Part shown: positions 58,813 through 64,000 of the stretch, in pieces
How positions within the stretch are numbered: position 1 is the stretch's first letter
How the letters are laid out: every line of letters starts with the position of its first letter
Assembly (NCBI RefSeq): GCF_020443705.1
Contig: NZ_JAIZZK010000019.1
Location: 1-64,000 of the forward strand
Origin: Clostridium algoriphilum
Lineage (GTDB): Bacteria > Bacillota > Clostridia > Clostridiales > Clostridiaceae
DNA length: 64,000 bases
Direction of reading: 5' to 3'
Program-made: the position numbers and the translations under genes
The notes under the pieces: generated by a model
The model's database searches: none
Seen by the model: only the letters and a program-made list of their open reading frames with translations
What the model was told of the DNA's origin: nothing

Positions 58813-59127
58813 ATGGCGTTATTAGGAAATCCATTCGTTGCTAATGTACCAAGACAAATGTCTAATGAGGAGCTTGCGCAAGCAATTCGTGTCGACATTG
58901 CTGGTGAACTTGAAGCAATCATAGGTTATGAAGCTCATGCAATGTCTACGGCCGATGAAAGAGTTAAGAAGGTACTGCAACACATTGCAGATGAAGAAAG
59001 AAGGCATGTTGGAGAACTTGAAGAAGTTTTGTATATGCTATCTCCAAAGGACTCACAATTCATTGAAGAGGGTAAACAGAAAATCAAGCAACAGCAATCT
59101 CAAAACTTTCAGCAACCAATACAGTAA
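58813..59127 (+). CDS. Ferritin-like (encapsulated ferritin/rubrerythrin-type) protein
   Basis: A 104-residue ferritin-like protein. Helix 1 has GELEAIIGYEAHA and helix 2 EERRHVGELEEVL, giving the Glu and His ligands of a di-iron site across a dimer. It resembles the small ferritin-like proteins that clostridia and Thermotoga pair with encapsulins; no encapsulin gene lies here. AAAGGAGGA precedes the ATG. It may handle iron oxidation or peroxide. Confidence 0.78.
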   Translation: MALLGNPFVANVPRQMSNEELAQAIRVDIAGELEAIIGYEAHAMSTADERVKKVLQHIADEERRHVGELEEVLYMLSPKDSQFIEEGKQKIKQQQSQNFQQPIQ

Positions 59128-59145
59128 TTTTTACAGTTGATATAC

Positions 59146-59175
59146 TTGCCATCCTTTTGGGTGGTATTTTCATTT
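59146..59175 (+). terminator. Possible terminator
   Basis: GCCATCC (59148-59154) pairs with GGGTGGT (59159-59165, wobbles) ahead of a T-rich stretch, between convergent genes. Confidence 0.45.
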
Positions 59176-59817
59176 TTTGTTAGAAGGCATAATTTTATGA
59201 CCACTTGAACCTGCTTTATAGCTTTTTAAGAATAAATTGTAAAATTCATCTATTACTTGTGAATTTTCAATCTCTTCGTTTATTTTAAAGACTTCAATTG
59301 CTGCCTCTATGGTGCATAAGTTACCAGAGCTTGCACCTCTTCTTAAGTCATAATTTGACTTAAAATTTGGATTCAATGAGATAATTGGTACCTTTTTTAA
59401 ATATGAACTTCTTCTAATTATTTTTCGAGCTTCCTTCCATGTACCGTCTAATATTATAAATGCAGGGATTTTGCCTTTGTTTTTGTATTCAACTTTTCGG
59501 GACTGTGTTTCGATGTCTTCTATAGGAAAAAGTAAAAACACATCATATATGTCATTGTTTAAATTAGAAATTAACTTTTTAGGTATCTTCGTTCTTTCCC
59601 AAAGAAATATTTCTGTTGAACTTGGATTTGCGAGTGCTAATATTCTGGCGGTATTAGATGGTCTGTAAAATTCTTTTTCAGGAGAGAGAATCCAAATTTT
59701 CGCCTTGGTTTTAATATTAGGTGCTCCTTCACAAATACAATTGAGGGAAGGTAACCCACACTTATTACAACTATTATATAAACTAGTTATTTGTTTTACT
59801 ATGTAATTTGAGTTCAT
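59170..59817 (-). CDS. DTW-domain tRNA-uridine aminocarboxypropyltransferase
   Basis: A 215-residue DTW-domain protein (TapT/TuaA family). The N-terminal zinc site is formed by CNKCGLPSLNCIC, and the motif DGTWKEARKI is the DTW signature (Thr replacing the middle residue pattern as DGTW). Relatives transfer the aminocarboxypropyl group of SAM to a tRNA uridine (acp3U). AGGAGG precedes the ATG. Confidence 0.85.
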   Translation of the reverse strand: MNSNYIVKQITSLYNSCNKCGLPSLNCICEGAPNIKTKAKIWILSPEKEFYRPSNTARILALANPSSTEIFLWERTKIPKKLISNLNNDIYDVFLLFPIEDIETQSRKVEYKNKGKIPAFIILDGTWKEARKIIRRSSYLKKVPIISLNPNFKSNYDLRRGASSGNLCTIEAAIEVFKINEEIENSQVIDEFYNLFLKSYKAGSSGHKIMPSNKK

Positions 59818-59957
59818 ATTTCCTCCTAAATAATTTAATGACCTGGATTATTAATAAAAGAATCCTGTAGAGCACGTAGTAACTTCTTTGTTAAAAAGCA
59901 AACACTAAAACTACAGGTTCTTTAAAATGCGGATGAATATTTACTCAAAAAAGATTT

Positions 59958-60452
59958 TTAATTGAGCATCCATATAGTATAATTTAAAACGCCGGCAAAG
60001 GATACCCAAGCGATATACGGAATCATAAGATAAGATGCAATTTTATCCACCTTATAAAACTCAAATGTAGTTCTAAGAATAAATATTAATAATAAAAGTA
60101 ACTCTAAAAAAGCTATTGCATATAGTCTAAATCTAAAGAATATAATGGACCAAAGAAAGTTTGCAAATAACTGAATACTGTATAAAAGCAATGCTTTTTT
60201 TACATCCTTCCCAGACTTCCCAGCCATCCAAACTCTATAGGAAGCTAGAGCCATTATAAAAAATAGTATTGTCCATACTATAGGGAAAACCCAACCAGGT
60301 GGTGAAAAAAATGGTTTGTTAAAATTTTTATAGGTGTTTGATGCGCTCATACTTAGCAAAGCACTTAAATACCCTACGCCTTCTGCAAGTATTATACTAA
60401 TAATAAGAGAAGTAAAGCTCTTTTTACCATTTACTTTAAAGATATTAACCAT
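59958..60452 (-). CDS. tspO: TspO/MBR family membrane protein
   Basis: A 164-residue TspO protein with five helices and the conserved aromatic set, such as KPFFSPPGWVFPIVWTILFFIMALASYRVW. TspO proteins bind porphyrins and related ligands. Pathway links in clostridia are unclear. The ribosome site is GGATGA-like, weak. Confidence 0.9.
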   Translation of the reverse strand: MVNIFKVNGKKSFTSLIISIILAEGVGYLSALLSMSASNTYKNFNKPFFSPPGWVFPIVWTILFFIMALASYRVWMAGKSGKDVKKALLLYSIQLFANFLWSIIFFRFRLYAIAFLELLLLLIFILRTTFEFYKVDKIASYLMIPYIAWVSFAGVLNYTIWMLN

Positions 60453-60636
60453 ATTATTTCATCCTTTCTATTATTATTTCTAAAATTTCTATAGAATATA
60501 TAATTATATATTACTAATATATTTATTTAAGAGTTATTTTATACCTAATATAAAATATATTAATTAATGAAGCTTTCTATTTTTAAATTACAAAAAAGTA
60601 CACAAAAGTGCTAATTAACAATAATTTCATTATAAT

Positions 60637-60686
60637 ACAAATGTTTATAACGACAAACAAACGTTTATAATGACAAACAAATATTT
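60637..60686. repeat. Two and a half 20-bp direct repeats
   Basis: ACAAATGTTTATAACGACAA (60637-60656) is repeated at 60657-60676 with two changes and begins a third time at 60677. It lies about 105 bases upstream of the -35 box of the fatty-acid cluster promoter. The rest of 60453-60790 shows nothing clear. Confidence 0.8.
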
Positions 60687-60790
60687 GGTTTATAAAAAAA
60701 TTATCAAAATTAGTAAATGCTAAAACTGTATATGATTGTATATAAGTATTATGGAAAAATGAACCAAAATAGCTACAAGTTACTTTTGTC

Positions 60791-60833
60791 TTGACATAGA
60801 ATATAAAAATATATATACTTTGACTATCAAACT
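60791..60833 (+). promoter_or_regulatory. FabT-controlled promoter of the fab cluster
   Basis: TTGACA (60791-60796), 17-base spacer, TATACT (60814-60819). The palindrome ACTTTGACTATCAAACT (60817-60833) overlaps the -10 box and resembles the FabT operator core TTTGATTATCAAA with one change. Confidence 0.85.
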
Positions 60834-60865
60834 AGTTGAAATTAAAGCAAAGGGAGAGGATAATT

Positions 60866-61939
60866 ATGAAGTTACCTCCTTTAAAAATTGGAGAATTAAT
60901 AGCAAGTATTCCTATAATTCAAGGCGGTATGGGGGTAGGGGTATCTCTTTCATCTCTTGCATCAGCTGTTGCAAATGAAGGTGGGATTGGGATAATATCT
61001 ACTGCTCAAATTGGATATAATGAAGAAGACTTTGGAACCAATGCAAAGGAAGCAAACAAAAGAGCATTAAGAAATCAGATTAGAAGAGCTAAAGAATTAA
61101 GCCCTAAGGGTATTATTGGGATAAATATTATGGTAGCTATGAATAATTATGAGGAACTAACAACGGTTGCTTTAGAGGAAGGCATAGATTTAATAATATC
61201 AGGGGCAGGACTTGCACTTAATTTACCCAAAATAGCTAAAGGATTTAAATCAAAGCTTGCACCTATAGTATCATCAGCAAAAGCAGCTACAGTTATATCA
61301 AAAATGTGGGACAGAAAAAACAATTGTGCAGCAGATTTAGTAGTTGTTGAAGGCCCAGAAGCTGGGGGACATCTTGGTTACTCTTTGGAATCGTTACTTG
61401 AGAAGACAACACAAGACCTGAAGCAAATAGTTAAAGAAGTTATAGAAGCAATTAAGCCTTTCGAAGAGAAGTATAATAAGAAAATACCTGTAGTAGCTGC
61501 TGGTGGAGTTTATACTGGAACCGATATTGCAGAACTCATGAAAATCGGTGCAGCAGGGGTTCAAATGGCAACTAGATTTGTTGCTACTAATGAATGTGAT
61601 GCTAGCTTAGCTTTTAAAATGGCATATATTAACTCAAAAAAAGAAGATATAAAGATAGTAAAAAGTCCTGTAGGTATGCCTGGAAGAGCTATTAACAATA
61701 GTTTTATGAAAGTTGTAGAGGAAAAGGGCTGCAAAGTGAGTAAGTGCTATTTATGTATTAAGGATTGTAATCCTAAAACTACACCTTATTGTATTACAGA
61801 AGCACTTATACAAGCAGTGAAAGGGAATTTAGATAAAGGACTTATTTTTGTGGGAAGTAATGCTTACAAAGTAAATAAAATTGTTTCAGTTAAAGAACTT
61901 ATGAGGGAACTGGTTGAAGAGGCTGAACGCGTTTTTTAA
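60866..61939 (+). CDS. Nitronate monooxygenase/FabK-like flavoprotein
   Basis: A 357-residue FMN-type TIM barrel protein. IIQGGMGVGVSL near the start, VVEGPEAGGHLGY in the middle and VVAAGGVYTG follow the nitronate monooxygenase/FabK pattern. It is longer than FabK and has a Cys-rich insertion near the end (KVSKCYLCIKDCNPKTTPYC). As first gene of the fab cluster it may act in fatty acid synthesis, but it is not clearly the enoyl-ACP reductase. ATG at 60866 chosen from GGGAGAGG. Confidence 0.78.
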   Translation: MKLPPLKIGELIASIPIIQGGMGVGVSLSSLASAVANEGGIGIISTAQIGYNEEDFGTNAKEANKRALRNQIRRAKELSPKGIIGINIMVAMNNYEELTTVALEEGIDLIISGAGLALNLPKIAKGFKSKLAPIVSSAKAATVISKMWDRKNNCAADLVVVEGPEAGGHLGYSLESLLEKTTQDLKQIVKEVIEAIKPFEEKYNKKIPVVAAGGVYTGTDIAELMKIGAAGVQMATRFVATNECDASLAFKMAYINSKKEDIKIVKSPVGMPGRAINNSFMKVVEEKGCKVSKCYLCIKDCNPKTTPYCITEALIQAVKGNLDKGLIFVGSNAYKVNKIVSVKELMRELVEEAERVF

Positions 61940-61991
61940 CTTTGATATGCAAACATTTGAATACTAAATTTTCATATTTATGGTAAAAATA

Positions 61992-62034
61992 TTGACAAAT
62001 TACCATTCCATAGATATACTTTGATTATCAAAGT
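61992..62034 (+). promoter_or_regulatory. Autoregulated fabT promoter with operator
   Basis: TTGACA (61992-61997), 17-base spacer, TATACT (62015-62020). The perfect palindrome ACTTTGATTATCAAAGT (62018-62034) overlaps the -10 box in the same register as the upstream fab promoter. Confidence 0.9.
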
Positions 62035-62085
62035 ATATGAATAATAGAGTATATGAAAAGTAAAGTATGGGAAATGGTGATAAAT

Positions 62086-62538
62086 ATGAGGAAATCTGTT
62101 GGGGTTGTTAATGAACTTTTAGTAGAGACCTTTAGTGATATATCACAGATAGAACAGAAGGCACTTAAAGAAGGAATACTTAAAGATATATCTATAACCG
62201 AAATACATACTATTGATGCAATAGGTATGTATGAGTACAGAACTATGTCACAGGTGGCTCAAGATCTTAGAATTACTGTAGGTACTCTTACAACTGCTAT
62301 TAATAAACTCTTGAAAAAAGGGTATGTTGATAGAAAAAGAGGGGAAGAAGATAGAAGATCAGTAATGATTGCGCTTACTAGAAAAGGAAAACTTGCATAT
62401 AGGATACATGATACATTCCATTCTCATATGGTGCACGCAACTATAGATGGTCTAAATGAGGAAGAAGAAGAAATATTAATAAAATCTCTAGAAAAATTAA
62501 ATGGCTTCTTTAAAGACAAATACAGATTAGAAAGTTAA
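62086..62538 (+). CDS. fabT: MarR-family fatty acid regulator FabT
   Basis: A 150-residue MarR-type winged-helix protein (TMSQVAQDLRITVGTLTTAINKLLKKGYV with wing RKRGEEDRRSV). Position just before fabH and the FabT-like operators at both local promoters support FabT, which represses fatty acid genes when bound by long acyl-ACP in streptococci. ATG at 62086 gives the family N-terminus. It shares a run with fabH 16 bases on. Confidence 0.88.
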   Translation: MRKSVGVVNELLVETFSDISQIEQKALKEGILKDISITEIHTIDAIGMYEYRTMSQVAQDLRITVGTLTTAINKLLKKGYVDRKRGEEDRRSVMIALTRKGKLAYRIHDTFHSHMVHATIDGLNEEEEEILIKSLEKLNGFFKDKYRLES

Positions 62539-62554
62539 TGGGGGGAAATAAGTA

Positions 62555-63538
62555 ATGAACGAGGTACAAATAATTGGTACAGGAAGTTATGCTCCGTTAA
62601 ACATAATGACTAATCATCAGTTATCAGAACTTGTGGATACTTCTGATGAATGGATAGTTTCTATGACAGGTATCAAGGAAAGACATATATCACAAGGTGA
62701 AAACACTTCAGACTTAGCTACAAAAGCTGCCTTAGAGGCATTAAAGGATGCAAATGTTAAAGCCGAAGACATAGACTTAATAATTGTTGCAAGTACTTCG
62801 CCAGATCAATTTGTACCAGCTACTGCATGTTTAGTTCAAGGAAATATCGGAGCAGTTAATGCTATGGCTTTTGATGTATCAGCGGCATGTACAGGGTTTA
62901 TATTTGCCCTTAATATAGCAATACAGTTTCTTAAAACTGGAGAACGAACAAGAGCTTTAATAATAGGTGCTGAAGTACTATCAAAAATTGTTGATTGGAC
63001 AGATCGGAATACTTGCATACTCTTTGGAGATGGTGCAGGGGCAGCAATACTTGAGGCGGGTACTAAAAAAGGTATAATTTCTATAAATTCAGCTTCACAA
63101 GGTCAGAAGGCTCGATTTCTAACTTGCCCTACTGTAGATGTGAAAAACACATTCGCAAAAGGAAATAAGGACTTTAAATCTACAATAAGTATGGATGGCA
63201 AAGAAATATTTAAGTTTGCAGTAAAAATTATTGCAAGTAGCATAAATAGGATACTAAAAGAAAATAATTATACGCTTGACGATATTAAGTATGTAGTATG
63301 TCATCAAGCAAACGCTAGAATAATAGATTTAGTTGTTAGGAGATTAAAGGCTGATAAAAACAAGTTTTTCGTTAATTTAGAGAGATATGGAAATACATCG
63401 GCAGCGAGTATAGCCATAGCTATGGACGAAATGAATAAAAAGAAGTTATTAAAAGCTGGAGATAAAATTATACTTGTTGGCTTTGGCGGTGGATTAACCT
63501 ACGGAGCTTCATTAATAGAATGGACAATTAATAAATAA
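62555..63538 (+). CDS. fabH: 3-oxoacyl-ACP synthase III
   Basis: FabH of 327 residues, which condenses acetyl-CoA (or branched primers) with malonyl-ACP to start fatty acid chains. The catalytic triad is Cys112 in SAACTGF, His250 in VCHQAN and Asn280 in GNTSAAS. GGGGG precedes the ATG; acpP follows after 19 bases. Confidence 0.97.
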   Translation: MNEVQIIGTGSYAPLNIMTNHQLSELVDTSDEWIVSMTGIKERHISQGENTSDLATKAALEALKDANVKAEDIDLIIVASTSPDQFVPATACLVQGNIGAVNAMAFDVSAACTGFIFALNIAIQFLKTGERTRALIIGAEVLSKIVDWTDRNTCILFGDGAGAAILEAGTKKGIISINSASQGQKARFLTCPTVDVKNTFAKGNKDFKSTISMDGKEIFKFAVKIIASSINRILKENNYTLDDIKYVVCHQANARIIDLVVRRLKADKNKFFVNLERYGNTSAASIAIAMDEMNKKKLLKAGDKIILVGFGGGLTYGASLIEWTINK

Positions 63539-63557
63539 ATTTTAGGAGGAATTAATA

Positions 63558-63788
63558 ATGGTATTTGAAAAAGTTAAAAGTGTAATAGTTGAACAATTAG
63601 GAATAGATGAGGCAGAGGTTAAAATGGAGGCAAAATTTGCAGATGATTTAGGTGTAGATTCCCTTGAAATATTTGAAATAGTAATGTCGCTCGAAGAAGC
63701 ATTTGAAATTGAAATACCAAATGAGGATATAGAAAACATTAAAGATGTTAAGGGAATTGTTAAATATATAGAAGAAAAACTGAAATAA
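63558..63788 (+). CDS. acpP: Acyl carrier protein
   Basis: ACP of 76 residues, very acidic. The phosphopantetheine attachment site is Ser35 in [15 protein letters not shown] precedes the ATG. It carries acyl intermediates for FabH and the later fab enzymes. Confidence 0.97.
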   Translation: MVFEKVKSVIVEQLGIDEAEVKMEAKFADDLGVDSLEIFEIVMSLEEAFEIEIPNEDIENIKDVKGIVKYIEEKLK

Positions 63789-63861
63789 TAAAAATTATAA
63801 AGTTAGATGATTAAAGAGCTGAACTACTAAGTATAAAAATTTAGTTTCATTCAGTAAGTTG

Positions 63862-63911
63862 AAAAAGTATATATTACATATTGAGATGTTGTAGTAATAT
63901 ATACTTTTTTT
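63862..63911 (+). terminator. Hairpin with U-run after acpP
   Basis: AAAAAGTATATATTAC (63862-63877) pairs with GTAATATATACTTTTT (63894-63909), ending in Ts. It lies inside the fab gene run. Confidence 0.8.
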
Positions 63912-63964
63912 CTGTAATTATCTGACTTTAGCTATATGCTTTTAAGGAATCAAGGAGGGGTAAA

Positions 63965-64000
63965 ATGTTTAATTCCGTATTTTTTGAAGATTTAGGTGTG
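63965..64000 (+). CDS. Start of a coding region cut by the window edge
   Basis: ATG at 63965 after AAGGAGGGG opens a frame reading MFNSVFFEDLGV to the end of the window. Next genes in such clusters are commonly fabK or fabD; 12 residues do not allow a choice. Confidence 0.55.
   Translation, partial: MFNSVFFEDLGV

Overview
The window is a low-GC, gene-dense chromosomal segment from a Gram-positive spore former, most likely Clostridium sensu stricto. The evidence is the order dnaA-dnaN-yaaA-recF-remB-gyrB-gyrA on one side of the origin and rpmH-rnpA-yidD-yidC-khpB-mnmE-mnmG-rsmG-noc-parA-parB on the other, the sporulation-linked yyaC and lonC, many AGGAGG ribosome binding sites, and strong use of TTG starts (yidC, parB, lonC, the M23 peptidase and two small genes). 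Species cannot be fixed from the sequence alone.

The replication origin sits at about 8.06-10.06 kb and is bipartite: one DnaA-box cluster lies between dnaA and dnaN and another between dnaA and rpmH. The dnaA-dnaN gap also carries a run of CTA-type trinucleotides next to a short GC block and a DnaA-like box, matching the DnaA-trio unwinding element known from Bacillus. Genes left of the origin run on the minus strand and most genes right of it on the plus strand, so both arms are co-oriented with replication. Two perfect 16-bp parS sites flank parAB, and one of them is built into the terminator hairpin of noc.

0-32 kb is core housekeeping: gyrase, replication initiation, tRNA modification, chromosome segregation, the rpsF-ssb-rpsR operon, the gdpP-rplI-lonC-dnaB run. 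At 32.5-34.2 kb comes an accessory-looking cassette: three 22-bp direct repeats, a ParM-type actin, a ParR-like ribbon-helix-helix protein and a terminator, i.e. the layout of a plasmid type II partition locus placed on the chromosome beside dnaB. 34-40 kb is a loose region of small and single genes (TM2 protein, tRNA-Thr, zinc-ribbon peptide, acetyltransferase, a short minus-strand ribbon-helix-helix gene, an NlpC/P60 wall hydrolase, yhaM).

40-54 kb holds a flavoprotein, purA, an ECF transporter subunit, an acyl-ACP thioesterase, an HI0933-type flavoprotein, seven tRNA genes in which a Glu-Val-Asp block is duplicated in tandem, a helicase-loader/DnaD pair, an M23 peptidase, a siroheme-type reductase and a divergent cis-prenyltransferase. 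54-58 kb is a TetR regulator with a YhgE/Pip membrane protein and a palindromic operator. After a radical SAM gene, a ferritin-like gene, a DTW-domain gene and tspO, the window ends in the start of a type II fatty acid synthesis cluster (nitronate monooxygenase/FabK-like, fabT, fabH, acpP). Here two promoters of identical build each carry a FabT-type operator across the -10 box, which points to feedback control by the MarR-family regulator.
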